Below, piece after piece: positions 34,174 through 42,766 of a stretch of 64,000 nt of DNA. Under the pieces are notes generated by a model. It was not told where the DNA came from and ran no database searches. It saw only the letters and a program-made list of their open reading frames with translations. Every line of letters begins with the position of its first letter. Within the stretch, counting starts at the first letter, position 1. Source of the DNA: CAVVNN01 sp963838035 (GTDB lineage Bacteria; Actinomycetota; Thermoleophilia; Solirubrobacterales; 70-9); the NCBI GenBank assembly GCA_963838035.1, contig CAWIPM010000002.1:1-64000 (forward strand), in the 5' to 3' direction. Made by a program: the position numbers and the translations under genes.

Positions 34174-36200
34174 CAGACACCCCGAACAATCCCGAGTCCG
34201 AGGCTCGCGAGCCGTTGCTGGGCAAGATCGAAGGCCCGGCCGACCTTCACGGCCTCGATGAGGACCAGCTGCAGCAGGTCGCGCAGGAGATGCGCGACTA
34301 CGTCATCGACACGATCGGGGAGATCGGCGGCCATTTCGGCGCCAACCTCGGCACCTGCGAGCTGGCGGTCGCCCTGCACAGCCTGCTCGACTCCCCGCGC
34401 GACAAGATCCTCTGGGACGTCGGGCACCAGGCCTACCCGCACAAGATCCTCACCGGCCGCCGCGACGCGCTGCCGACGATCCGCCAGTACGAGGGCCTGG
34501 CCCCGTTCTGCTCGATCTTCGAGTCCGAGCACGACATCATGGGCGCCGGTCACGCCTCGACCTCGATCGGCTACGCGGTCGGGCTGAAGGAGGCGATGCG
34601 CAAGGGGATCGGCGAGGACGGCAAGGTGGCGGCGGTGATCGGCGACGGCGCGCTGACCGGCGGCGTCGCCTATGAGGCACTGCACGCGGCCGGCGGCCTG
34701 CAGACGCCGATCGTGATCGTCCTCAACGACAACGGGATGTCGATCTCCCCAAACGTCGGCGCGCTCTCCCGCTACTTCCAGCGGGTGCGGCTCAACCCGC
34801 GCCTCTACCACGCTCGCGAGGGGGTCGAGGACCGCCTCACAAGGCTGCCGCTGGGGCTGGGCCGGCGGATCGAGCGGCTCGGGCCGGAGATCAAGGCGGC
34901 GATCAAGGCCTACTGGGCGCCGGGCCTGCTCTTCGAGGAGCTCGACCTCGCCTACATGGGGGTGATCGACGGCCACGACGTGCACGCCCTGCGCGTGGCT
35001 CTGCGCGAGGCGTTCGAAGCCGACCGCCCGGTGGTCGTCCACATTCACACGGTCAAGGGGAAGGGGTTCGCCCCGGCCGAGGAGGGCGGCCTCGAGGGGA
35101 TGGAGAAATGGCACGCGGCGAAGCCGAAGAGCATCGTCAACGGCGCCCCGGCCCTGAAGCCGGTCCCGGTGAAGGAGTCCGACGCGCCCGACGCGATCGC
35201 GCCCGAGCGGCTCGAGAAGCCGCCGGCGGCGGGCGCGCCGCCCCAGTACACACAGGTCTTCGCCGAGGCGATCGTCGCCGAGGCAAAGCGCGACAAGCGC
35301 GTGATCGGGATCACCGCGGCGATGGCGGGGGGGACCGGACTGCAGAAGCTCGCCGACGAGGTTCCCGAGCAGTACTACGACGTCGGCATCGCCGAGCAGA
35401 ACGCGGTGCTGCTGGCCTCTGGCCTGGCGATCCAGGGGGCGAAGCCGGTCTGCGCGATCTACTCGACCTTCCTCCAGCGGGCCTACGACCAGATCATCCA
35501 CGACGTCTGCCTGCAGGAGCTGGACGTCACCTTCGCGATGGACCGGGCCGGGCTGGTCGGCGACGACGGCCCTACCCACCACGGCGCCTTCGACGTCTCC
35601 TACCTCCGCCCGATCCCGAACGTCGTGGTGATGGCCCCCCGCGACGAGGCGATGCTCGTCCACATGCTGCGAACCGCGATCGCCCACGACGGCCCGGCCG
35701 CGCTGCGCTATCCGCGCGGGGCGGGGGAGGGCGTCGCGCTGCCGGCGTCCGGCGAGAAGATCCCGATCGGCACGGGCGAGGTGCTGGCCAGCGGCGAGCG
35801 GGTGGCGCTGCTCGGCTACGGCTACGGAGTGTCGGTGGGGCTGGCGGCAGCCGAGCTGCTGCGGCGGCACGACATCGAGCCCACCGTCGCCGACGCCCGC
35901 TTCGCCAAGCCGCTCGACGAGGGCCTGCTCGAGCGCCTCGCGCTCGAGCACGACCTGGTGGTGACGATCGAGGAGAACGTCCTGCCGGGCGGCTTTGGGT
36001 CGGCAGCGCTCGAGCACCTGGAGGACGCCTTCGCCGACCGTCCCGGCGAGCGGGCCAGGGTGCTGCGGATCGGCCTACCCGACCGCTACGTCACCCACGG
36101 CAAGCCCGCCCTGCTGCGCGCAGAGGTCGGGCTGACGGGAGAGTCGGTGGCCGAGCGGGTCCTGGCCGCGCTCGGCGCGCGCGAGCCCGTCGCCGGCTGA
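34170..36200 (+). CDS. dxs: 1-Deoxy-D-xylulose-5-phosphate synthase
   Basis: 676 residues, a little longer than the usual ~630, with extra sequence in the linker (about residues 310-350) between domains. Signatures are WDVGHQAYPHKILTGRRD, GDGALTGGVAYEALHAAGG with VLNDNGMSIS (thiamine-diphosphate motif), VDGHD, then YYDVGIAEQNAV and MDRAGLVGDDGPTHHGAFD in the second domain. The C-terminal domain (IEENVLPGGFGSA) is complete. The enzyme joins pyruvate and glyceraldehyde 3-phosphate at the head of the MEP pathway. It lies directly after the prenyl synthase gene. Confidence 0.96.
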   Translation: MTDTPNNPESEAREPLLGKIEGPADLHGLDEDQLQQVAQEMRDYVIDTIGEIGGHFGANLGTCELAVALHSLLDSPRDKILWDVGHQAYPHKILTGRRDALPTIRQYEGLAPFCSIFESEHDIMGAGHASTSIGYAVGLKEAMRKGIGEDGKVAAVIGDGALTGGVAYEALHAAGGLQTPIVIVLNDNGMSISPNVGALSRYFQRVRLNPRLYHAREGVEDRLTRLPLGLGRRIERLGPEIKAAIKAYWAPGLLFEELDLAYMGVIDGHDVHALRVALREAFEADRPVVVHIHTVKGKGFAPAEEGGLEGMEKWHAAKPKSIVNGAPALKPVPVKESDAPDAIAPERLEKPPAAGAPPQYTQVFAEAIVAEAKRDKRVIGITAAMAGGTGLQKLADEVPEQYYDVGIAEQNAVLLASGLAIQGAKPVCAIYSTFLQRAYDQIIHDVCLQELDVTFAMDRAGLVGDDGPTHHGAFDVSYLRPIPNVVVMAPRDEAMLVHMLRTAIAHDGPAALRYPRGAGEGVALPASGEKIPIGTGEVLASGERVALLGYGYGVSVGLAAAELLRRHDIEPTVADARFAKPLDEGLLERLALEHDLVVTIEENVLPGGFGSAALEHLEDAFADRPGERARVLRIGLPDRYVTHGKPALLRAEVGLTGESVAERVLAALGAREPVAG

Positions 36201-36251
36201 GTTTGCATCAAAGCGCGCAATCCATTAGTGTCCCCGGTGGCTCTTCGGTGA

Positions 36252-36303
36252 CGCTTCTGGAGTCGCCACAGGGAGAAGAGGCCTGTATCTCTATGTACGT
36301 GGG
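36252..36303. repeat. 52-bp diverged direct repeat, copy A
   Basis: Matches 37423-37474 at about 41 of 52 positions, and nearly all differences are transitions. The plus-strand translation reads LLESPQGEEACISMYVGPG, which faintly resembles the N-terminus of baeRF-type proteins, so the copies may be gene remnants. Two short hairpins follow (36301-36323; 36338-36361). The copies flank the NAT gene. Confidence 0.6.
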
Positions 36304-36404
36304 TCCCGGGCAGCAGAGGACCCAGTGGCTGGGCAAGCTCCGCGGACTGGCTTCCGCGGAGACCAGCCTGCCCCCTCAGAAATCCTGCTTCCCCGGACGT
36401 CGAT

Positions 36405-37205
36405 CTATGGCCCAGCCGCCACCCGGACAAGGCGCTCGTCGGCGCCGAGCGCAAAGCCCGGGAGCGAGAAGCGCGCGGCAAGCAGCTCCGGTATTGCCTC
36501 TCGGCCGAGCGGCGTCACGTTGGTCCCCGCCGGCGTCTCCTCGCTGAGGGATAGCTCGCTCCAGTCGCACAGCAACGTGCCCGTGCCGTCGTCGCCACGA
36601 ACGCCCACGATCAGGCCGGTGACGAAGAGTGAGCGCGGATGCGTCGAGGTCCACCAGTTGGCGGTCTCGACGTCGATGAATGGAACCGGCTGGGGGAGAA
36701 AGCCGTAGACATCGACCCACTCGTCCCCGGCCAGCCTCTGGAGCACGAGCTCGGAGCCGTCCTCGACGACGCGAAAGCTCCAGCCCGACTGCTCCTGCGT
36801 GGGACCCGGCCCGAATGGGATCGGCTCGAGGACGCCGCGGGCGCCGAACCCCACGTCGGCGTGCCAGCTTGAGCCGTTCTCTCTCACGCGCAGGACAAGG
36901 TGACTGCGGGGCCGGGCCACGCCCGGCTTCGCGCCCAGGCGCGTGCGTGCGAGGAACATGTCCACCTCCGCGCCGAGCGCCTCCAGGGCAGCCTTCAAGA
37001 GTAGGTTCTGCTCGAAGCAGTAGCCGCCACGGCGTTCGGTCACGAGCTTTCGCTCGAGGTCAGCCGCATCTAAGGAGACCGGCAGACCCTGGTGCGGGTC
37101 GAGGTTCTCGAAGGGGATCGAGGTCAGGTGCGCCCTGTGCAGCTGCTCGATGCTCGGGCGTCCGTCCAGGCCGATCCGCTCCAGGTAGGCGTCCAGGTCG
37201 AGCAT
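36405..37205 (-). CDS. Arylamine N-acetyltransferase (NAT)
   Basis: 266 residues from ATG 37205 (MLDLDAYLERIGL). The longer open frame upstream lacks NAT features. The Cys-His-Asp triad is complete: ERRGGYCFEQN (Cys), PRSHLVLRV (His) and HADVGFGA (Asp). Length matches bacterial NATs (~270-280). NATs move acetyl or related acyl groups from CoA to arylamines and hydrazines; actinobacterial relatives act in sterol breakdown or ansamycin closure. None of those pathways is nearby. The gene is isolated, opposite to its neighbours, and bracketed by two copies of a 52-bp element, so acquisition by transfer is plausible. An intrinsic terminator lies ~200 bp upstream on the same strand. Confidence 0.9.
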   Translation of the reverse strand: MLDLDAYLERIGLDGRPSIEQLHRAHLTSIPFENLDPHQGLPVSLDAADLERKLVTERRGGYCFEQNLLLKAALEALGAEVDMFLARTRLGAKPGVARPRSHLVLRVRENGSSWHADVGFGARGVLEPIPFGPGPTQEQSGWSFRVVEDGSELVLQRLAGDEWVDVYGFLPQPVPFIDVETANWWTSTHPRSLFVTGLIVGVRGDDGTGTLLCDWSELSLSEETPAGTNVTPLGREAIPELLAARFSLPGFALGADERLVRVAAGP

Positions 37206-37401
37206 CGCGGCGAGTGTAGTGTCGTCCGTGGTAAGAGTGCCCAAGAGCAGGATCGGACCGCGACCATCAACCAGATCGCGCCCGGCGTGTCGTGGCAGCG
37301 AGCAGGCAGCGCCACCCACACGCGCTCCGGGCTCGCCGCGACGATCGTGCTGTGCTCGTCGAGGTTCTTGAGAGCAGCGAATTTGGCTCCACAACAGAAA
37401 A

Positions 37402-37424
37402 CGCCCCGCCGGGGAGGCGGGGCG
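37402..37424 (-). terminator. Intrinsic terminator, minus strand
   Basis: CGCCCCGCC (37402-37410) pairs perfectly with GGCGGGGCG (37416-37424) around a 5-nt loop. Read on the minus strand it is followed by TTTTCTGTTG, a short U-rich tail. It would stop transcripts that come from the small ORF at 37497-37589 before they reach the NAT gene. Confidence 0.75.
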
Positions 37425-37474
37425 CTTCTGGGGTTACTACAGGGAGGAGAGATATGTATCTCTATATATGTGGA
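37423..37474. repeat. 52-bp diverged direct repeat, copy B
   Basis: Partner of 36252-36303. This copy contains a perfect 16-nt palindrome (AGAGATATGTATCTCT, 37448-37463), which copy A has lost. A plus-strand SD (GGGAGGAG) sits just before an ATG here and opens a 26-codon frame. The translation in the frame shared with copy A reads LLQGGEICISIYVDP. Confidence 0.6.
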
Positions 37475-37496
37475 TCCGTGGGAGGTAGGTGGGCTC

Positions 37497-37589
37497 TTAT
37501 GTGTCGCCGGGGCGCTCGTCGTGGGAAGCGATGAGGGCCATGTTGGCGGCGCCGAACCCAACCGGAAAGCTTGTCGTTGGGAACCTCAT
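37497..37589 (-). CDS. Possible 30-residue peptide with strong SD
   Basis: Thirty codons from ATG 37589, preceded on the minus strand by GGAGG five bases before the start. The peptide begins MRFPTTSFPVGFGAANMALI and ends SHDERPGDT before TAA. It is not strongly hydrophobic and has no known motif. A palindrome lies ~30 bp upstream and an intrinsic terminator ~70 bp downstream, so the stretch has the shape of a complete small transcription unit or a leader peptide for NAT. Coding status is unproven. Confidence 0.35.
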   Translation of the reverse strand: MRFPTTSFPVGFGAANMALIASHDERPGDT

Positions 37590-37617
37590 CGGCACCTCCA
37601 CTGGAATCCTTTAACAG

Positions 37618-37635
37618 CATACGAACGTATGTGCG
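37618..37635. promoter_or_regulatory. Palindrome resembling a Gram-positive LexA box
   Basis: CATACGAACGTATG (37618-37631) is a perfect palindrome. The overlapping CGAACGTATGTGCG (37622-37635) matches the Gram-positive SOS-box consensus CGAACRNRTGTTCG at 13 of 14 positions. It is placed about 30 bp upstream of the small minus-strand ORF. It could be an operator for that ORF; the two readings (simple palindrome or SOS box) cannot be separated here. Confidence 0.4.
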
Positions 37636-37791
37636 ATTTGTGTGTGAGTGGGATCACAGAGGCCTGCTCGATCAGCTTCGGTGTCTCATGACACCATGCC
37701 GAGGCCCCCAGGTTGGTTAAGAAACTGTTGCAGAGTGTTCTAATTCTTCGATAAACGGCCGGGCCCGGGGCGCACCGCTACCGTTGCAGCG

Positions 37792-38577
37792 GTGAAGAAG
37801 GCCCGGATAGACGCGGTTTTGGCCGAGCGGGGGCTGTTCCCGTCGCGCTCGGCGGCGGCGGGCGCGGTCCGCGCCGGCGAGGTCCGTCTTGGCGATGACG
37901 GCCCGGTGGCGCTGCGGCCGAGCCAACTGGTCGAGCCGGGGGCGGCGCTGATCGTCGAGGAGGGGCCGCGTTTCGTCTCCCGTGGCGGGATCAAGCTCGA
38001 CAATGCCCTCGACCGACTCGGCATTGACGTCGCCGGGCGGGACTGCCTCGACGTCGGGGCGTCGACCGGAGGCTTCTCCGACTGCCTTCTCCAGCGCGGC
38101 GCCCCCCGGGTCGTCGCTCTCGACGTCGCCTATGGACAGCTCGACCTGCGGCTGCGTGAGGATTCGCGGGTGACCGTCATCGAGCGCCTCAACGCCCGCG
38201 AGCTGCGGCCGGCGGACCTGCCCTTTGCCCCAGGCCTGGCGACTGTCGACGTCTCCTTCATCTCGCTGACCAAGGTCCTGCCCGCGGTGGTGCGCTGCCT
38301 TGCCGCGGGTGGTGAGGTGCTGGCGATGGTCAAGCCGCAGTTCGAGCTGGGGCGCGAGCGGGTCGGCAGGGGAGTCGTCCGCGCCGCGGCCGACCGCCGC
38401 GAGGCGATCCTCGCGGTGGCGCTCGCGGCGCGCGACCTCGGCCTCGCCGTCAGGGGATTCGCCTCCTCCGGCCTCCCCGGTCCGAAGGGCAACCGCGAGA
38501 CGTTCGTCTGGTGCGGGGGAGAGGGCGAGGCGCCGGCCGACCTCGAGGCGGCGATCATGGAGGCCGAGCCAGGATGA
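37792..38577 (+). CDS. tlyA: TlyA-family rRNA 2'-O-methyltransferase
   Basis: 261 residues from GTG 37792. An N-terminal S4 domain (RIDAVLAERGLFPSRSAAAG) is followed by an FtsJ-like SAM-binding domain: FVSRGGIKLDNALD, CLDVGASTGGFSDCLLQRGA (SAM loop), ALDVAYGQLD and VKPQFELGRERVG (catalytic Lys region). TlyA methylates 16S and 23S rRNA riboses and in mycobacteria makes ribosomes sensitive to capreomycin. The tlyA-nadK-recN order, here interrupted by an MFS gene, is typical. nadK overlaps by 4 bp. Confidence 0.93.
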   Translation: MKKARIDAVLAERGLFPSRSAAAGAVRAGEVRLGDDGPVALRPSQLVEPGAALIVEEGPRFVSRGGIKLDNALDRLGIDVAGRDCLDVGASTGGFSDCLLQRGAPRVVALDVAYGQLDLRLREDSRVTVIERLNARELRPADLPFAPGLATVDVSFISLTKVLPAVVRCLAAGGEVLAMVKPQFELGRERVGRGVVRAAADRREAILAVALAARDLGLAVRGFASSGLPGPKGNRETFVWCGGEGEAPADLEAAIMEAEPG

Positions 38578-39419
38578 AGACCGCCGCGCTGATTACCCAC
38601 TCTCACCCGCCGGCCGCGACCGAGGCAGTCCTCCTCGCCACCTCCATCGCCGGCGAGGTCGGCTGGAGGCTGGTCGGCACTCCTGAGGAGCTGGCGAAGC
38701 ACGGCCCCGCCGCGGAGGGCATCGAGGAGGTCGCCGAGCTCGCGACGCCCCCTGACCTCTGCCTGGTGCTCGGCGGCGACGGCTCGATCCTCCACGCCCT
38801 GCGCCGTTTCGCCGGCGCCGGCGTCCCCGTCTTCGGTGTCAACTTCGGCACGGTCGGCTTCCTCGCCGCGGTCGAGCGCGACCATGCCGAGGAGGGGATC
38901 CGCAGCGCGCTCGAGGGCGAGACCGAGACGGTCGAGCTGCCCGGGCTCGAGGTCGCCGTGGGCGGGGAGCGCCGGGTCGCCCTCAACGACGTCACCGTCG
39001 TCCGCCGTCCCCGCGACCGTGTCGCTGAGTTGAGCTACAAGATCGCCGGCGAGGAGGTGGGGCACGTCCGCTGCGACGGCCTCGTCGCCGCCACCCCGGT
39101 CGGGTCGACCGGCTACAACCTCGCCAACCAGGGCCCGATCCTGGCCTGGGGGGTGGAGGGCTACGTGGTCAGCTACATCGCCCCGCACTCGCTCACCGCC
39201 CGTGCCCTGGTCGTCGCCCCGGGCGACGTCCTCCACGTCGGCAACGCCGCTGGGCGCGAGCCGGTCGAAGTCGCGGTCGACGGCGAGGCGGTCGGCGAGC
39301 TCGACCGCGGCGCGGCCCTGGAGGTCCGCTTCGTCGACGCGGTCGGGCGGCTGGCCCAGCTCCCCGGGACGAGCTTCTACCAGCGCATTCGCGAGAAGTT
39401 CGGCCACCTGGCCGTCTAG
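38574..39419 (+). CDS. nadK: NAD kinase
   Basis: 281 residues from ATG 38574 (ATGA overlap with tlyA). The diagnostic LVLGGDGSILHALR (GGDG) is present, as are VFGVNFGTVGFLA, ALNDVTV (NE/D) and TPVGSTGYNLANQGPIL. The enzyme phosphorylates NAD to NADP using ATP or polyphosphate. In actinobacteria this pairing with tlyA and recN is conserved. Confidence 0.95.
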   Translation: MKTAALITHSHPPAATEAVLLATSIAGEVGWRLVGTPEELAKHGPAAEGIEEVAELATPPDLCLVLGGDGSILHALRRFAGAGVPVFGVNFGTVGFLAAVERDHAEEGIRSALEGETETVELPGLEVAVGGERRVALNDVTVVRRPRDRVAELSYKIAGEEVGHVRCDGLVAATPVGSTGYNLANQGPILAWGVEGYVVSYIAPHSLTARALVVAPGDVLHVGNAAGREPVEVAVDGEAVGELDRGAALEVRFVDAVGRLAQLPGTSFYQRIREKFGHLAV

Positions 39420-39465
39420 GCGAAGGCCATCGGGCCCGCGGGGACGGTTCGCTAGGTTGCGCGGC

Positions 39466-40989
39466 ATGGAGCGCAAGTGGTGGACCCTTGTCCTGATCTC
39501 GATCGCGACGTTCATGCTGCTGCTGGACATCACGGTCGTCAACGTCGCCTTGCCCGACATCCAGCGCGACCTCGGCGCCAGCCTCTCCAGCCTGCAGTGG
39601 GTGGTCGACGCCTACTCGCTGACCCTCGCCGCCTTCCTGCTGACCGCCGGATCCCTGGGAGATCGATTGGGACGGCGCCGGGTCTTCACGATCGGGTTCG
39701 CGATCTTCACGTTCGCCTCATTCCTCTGCGGGATCGCCGGCGACCCGACCCTGCTCAACCTCGCCCGTGGGCTCCAGGGGGTGGGCGGGGCCGGCATGTT
39801 CGCGACGTCGCTGGCGCTGATCGGGCAGGAGTTCCATGGCAAGGATCGGGCCACGGCGTTCGGGGTGTGGGGCGCGACGATCGGCGGCGCCGTCGCGATC
39901 GGGCCGCTGGTCGGAGGCGTGATCACCGAGCACCTCGGTTGGGAATGGATCTTCTTCGTCAACGTGCCGATCGGGTTGATGGCGATCGCGCTGACCGAGC
40001 GCAAGCTCGCCAACGTCGCCGCCCAGGACCCCGAGCGGATCGACCTACCCGGCCTGATCGCCTTCTCGCTGGCGCTCTTCCTGTTGATCTTCGGCCTGAT
40101 CCGAGGCAACCCCGATGGCTGGGGCAGCGTCACGATCCTCGCCTCGCTGATCGGCTCGGCGCTGCTGTTGGCGGCGTTCCTGGCGATCGAGGCCCGCAGC
40201 TCGCACCCGATGCTGGACCTGAATCTCTTCCGCAAGCCCGCCTTCAACGGAGTCTCCGCCGTCGCATTCGGGCTCTCGGCGGGGATGTTCGCGATGTTCC
40301 TCTACCTGACCATCTACCTGCAGGGCGTCCAGGACTTCTCGCCTCTGGAAGCCGGCCTGCGCTTCCTACCGCTCACCGTCCTCTCCTTCATCGCCTCGCC
40401 GATCGCCGGCTCGCTCTCCCACCGGATCCCGATTCGCGTTCTGCTCGGCCTCGGTCTCGGCCTGGTCGGCGTCGGGTTGCTGCTCATGCACGGGATCGAC
40501 GCCGAATCCAGCGTCTCGGCGCTGCTGCCGGGCTTCCTCCTCGCCGGCATCGGCATCGGCACCGCCAACCCGGGCATCGGCCAGGCGGCGATCGCCGTCG
40601 TGCCGGTCGAGAAAGCCGGCATGGGCTCCGGAATCAACACGACCTTCCGCCAGGTCGGGATCGCCACCGGCGTCGCCTCGCTCGGCGCGATCTTCCAGTC
40701 GCGTGTCGACTCGAAGCTCTCGGCGCTGCTCCCCGGGGCGCCCCGGGGGCTCGCAGAGGTGGTCTCCTCCGGCGGCTCGCGCGCCGTCGCCGGGATCGCG
40801 CCGCCGGGGCGGCGTGCGGAGTACGTCCACGCCGCCAAGGTCGCCTTCGTCAGCGGTTTCAACGAGATCCTGCTGCTCGCCGCGATCCTCTCCTTCGTCG
40901 TTGCCGTGCTCGGCTTCTTCCTCGTGCGCTCCCGCGACTTCGTCCAATCTGCTCCTGACGCCGAGGCCTCGCAGCCGGTCCCGGCGTAG
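39466..40989 (+). CDS. MFS drug-efflux transporter, DHA2 (EmrB/QacA) family
   Basis: 507 residues from ATG 39466 with 14 predicted helices, the DHA2 layout. Helix 1 contains LLDITVVNVALPDIQRDLG (motif D1, Asp in the first helix). Motif A is GSLGDRLGRRRVF, and motif C-like Gly/Pro sequences occur in helix 5 (GAVAIGPLVGGVI). The likely role is proton-driven export of hydrophobic drugs or lipids. It interrupts the usual nadK-recN adjacency, so it may be a later insertion. No regulator is adjacent and the substrate is unknown. Confidence 0.9.
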   Translation: MERKWWTLVLISIATFMLLLDITVVNVALPDIQRDLGASLSSLQWVVDAYSLTLAAFLLTAGSLGDRLGRRRVFTIGFAIFTFASFLCGIAGDPTLLNLARGLQGVGGAGMFATSLALIGQEFHGKDRATAFGVWGATIGGAVAIGPLVGGVITEHLGWEWIFFVNVPIGLMAIALTERKLANVAAQDPERIDLPGLIAFSLALFLLIFGLIRGNPDGWGSVTILASLIGSALLLAAFLAIEARSSHPMLDLNLFRKPAFNGVSAVAFGLSAGMFAMFLYLTIYLQGVQDFSPLEAGLRFLPLTVLSFIASPIAGSLSHRIPIRVLLGLGLGLVGVGLLLMHGIDAESSVSALLPGFLLAGIGIGTANPGIGQAAIAVVPVEKAGMGSGINTTFRQVGIATGVASLGAIFQSRVDSKLSALLPGAPRGLAEVVSSGGSRAVAGIAPPGRRAEYVHAAKVAFVSGFNEILLLAAILSFVVAVLGFFLVRSRDFVQSAPDAEASQPVPA

Positions 40990-41044
40990 ACGCGGCTTCT
41001 GCGGGCAGGGCCCGTCCCGCCGGAGCGGCTGGTACACAGGATCT

Positions 41045-42727
41045 GTGCTGCGCGAGCTTCGGATCGAGAATCTGCTCCTGATCGAGCAGGCGGAGCTGCG
41101 CCTCGGGGAGGGGCTGAACGCGATCACGGGAGAGACCGGCGCCGGGAAGACGGTGCTCGCGCACTCGATCGATCTTCTGATGGGCGGGAAGGCGCGGCCG
41201 CAGATCGTTCGGCCCGGCGCGGAGGAGGCCTGGGTCGAGGGGGTCTTCGACCTGCCCGAGGGGTTGCTGGAGGAGCCCGAGCTCGCGGAGATCGCGGAGC
41301 GGCTGCCCGAGGGGGCCGATCAGGTCGTTCTCGGGCGGCGGGTCTCGGGTTCGGGGCGAACCAGCGCCTTCGTCGCCGGCCGGGCCGCCTCGGCGGGGGA
41401 CCTGAAGCTGCTCGGCGGGCGACTGCTCGCCTTCTACGGGCAGCACGAGCATCGCCGGCTGACGATCTCCTCAGCGCAGATGGAGGTGCTGGACGGGTTT
41501 GCCGGCGCCGCGCATCTGGAGCTGCGGGAGCGCTATCGCGGGGCGCATCGGGAGTGCGGGCGCCTCGCCGCCGAGCTGGCCGAGCTGCGGGAGCGCGACG
41601 GGTCCCGCGAGCGGGACCTTGACCTCTATCGGTATGAGCTGTCGGAGATCGAGGAGGTGGCACCCGACCCCGCCGAGGAGGCGGAGCTGGCCGGCGAGAG
41701 GGAGCGGCTGCGCCACGCCGAGGGGCTGCGGGCGGCGGCGGGCGGCGCCCATGCCGTCCTCGCCGGGGCCGACGAGGACGGGGGCGGGGCGGCGGGTGCG
41801 CTGGCCCAGGCCGAGGCGCTGCTGCAGGGCGCCGCCGGCGTGGACGCAGGGCTCGACTCGCTCTCCGAGCGGCTCGGCGCGCTGGCGATCGAGCTGGGCG
41901 ACGTGGGAGTGGGGCTGCGCGACTACGTCGAGGGGCTGGAGGCCGACCCCGAGCGGCTGGGGGCTGTCGAGGAGCGGCTCGAAGCTCTCGACCGGCTCGA
42001 GCGCAAGCACGGCGGCAGCGTCGAGTCGGTGCTGGCCCACGCGGAGCGCTGCCGGGCGGAGATCGAGCGCCTGCAGGGTGGCGAGGAGCGGGCCGCCGAG
42101 GCGGAGGCCGCTCTGGCCGAGGCGGAGCGCCGCCGTGAGGAGCTCGGCGAGCGGCTGAGCAGGGGGCGGGCGAAGGCCGCCGGGCCGCTCGTGAAGAAGG
42201 TTGCGAAGGAGCTCGATGGGCTGGCGATGCCGGGCGCGACGCTGGAGGTCGTGCTGGAGCCCCACCCCGAGGGCTTTGGCGCGGGCGGGCGCGAGACGGT
42301 CGAGCTGCGGGTGGCTCCCAACCCCGGGATCGAGCCGGCTCCGCTGCGCGATGCCGCCTCCGGCGGGGAGCTCTCGCGGGTGATGCTGGCCCTCACCGGC
42401 CTCTCCGCGCGGGGCGGCGCCGAGACCCTGGTCTTCGACGAGATCGACGCCGGGATCGGCGGGAACACGGCGCGGGTGGTGGGGGAGAGGCTGAGGGCGA
42501 TCGGCGAGGGCCGTCAGGTCCTCTGCATCACCCACCTGCCCCAGGTCGCCTCGCTCGCCTCGACCCATTTCCGGCTGGCCAAGGACATTGCCGGCGAGAC
42601 GGCCGTTGCCGCCGTGGAGCGCCTCGACGGGGACGGGGTCGTCGAGGAGATCCGCCGCATGCTGGGCGGGGGCCGTTCCGACGAGGCGGCGACCCGCCAT
42701 GCGAAGGAGCTGCTCACGGCGGCCTGA
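41045..42727 (+). CDS. recN: DNA repair protein RecN
   Basis: 560 residues from GTG 41045. The N-terminal LRELRIENLLLIEQAEL and GETGAGKTVLAHSIDLLMG (Walker A) open the protein. A coiled-coil region (residues ~160-370) is followed by the SMC signature SGGELSRVMLAL and Walker B VFDEIDAGIGGNTARVVGE. FYGQHEHRRL is the Q-loop. RecN is an SMC-like ATPase in double-strand break repair. steA follows after 39 bp. No LexA box is obvious upstream. Confidence 0.95.
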   Translation: MLRELRIENLLLIEQAELRLGEGLNAITGETGAGKTVLAHSIDLLMGGKARPQIVRPGAEEAWVEGVFDLPEGLLEEPELAEIAERLPEGADQVVLGRRVSGSGRTSAFVAGRAASAGDLKLLGGRLLAFYGQHEHRRLTISSAQMEVLDGFAGAAHLELRERYRGAHRECGRLAAELAELRERDGSRERDLDLYRYELSEIEEVAPDPAEEAELAGERERLRHAEGLRAAAGGAHAVLAGADEDGGGAAGALAQAEALLQGAAGVDAGLDSLSERLGALAIELGDVGVGLRDYVEGLEADPERLGAVEERLEALDRLERKHGGSVESVLAHAERCRAEIERLQGGEERAAEAEAALAEAERRREELGERLSRGRAKAAGPLVKKVAKELDGLAMPGATLEVVLEPHPEGFGAGGRETVELRVAPNPGIEPAPLRDAASGGELSRVMLALTGLSARGGAETLVFDEIDAGIGGNTARVVGERLRAIGEGRQVLCITHLPQVASLASTHFRLAKDIAGETAVAAVERLDGDGVVEEIRRMLGGGRSDEAATRHAKELLTAA

Positions 42728-42766
42728 AACGGCTCCCGCGCAGGCCGCGCGGGGTAGTCTCATCCG

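Noticed and set aside
37124..37400. SRPBCC-like fragment (HSTIVAASPERVWVAL) on the minus strand upstream of NAT
   Set aside because: Only about 15 residues resemble the N-terminus of an SRPBCC domain, and it overlaps the NAT start. Too short to call.
37092..37691. 199-codon plus-strand frame across the terminator and copy B
   Set aside because: It spans a terminator hairpin and the NAT 5' end and shows no coherent protein pattern outside the 52-bp repeat.
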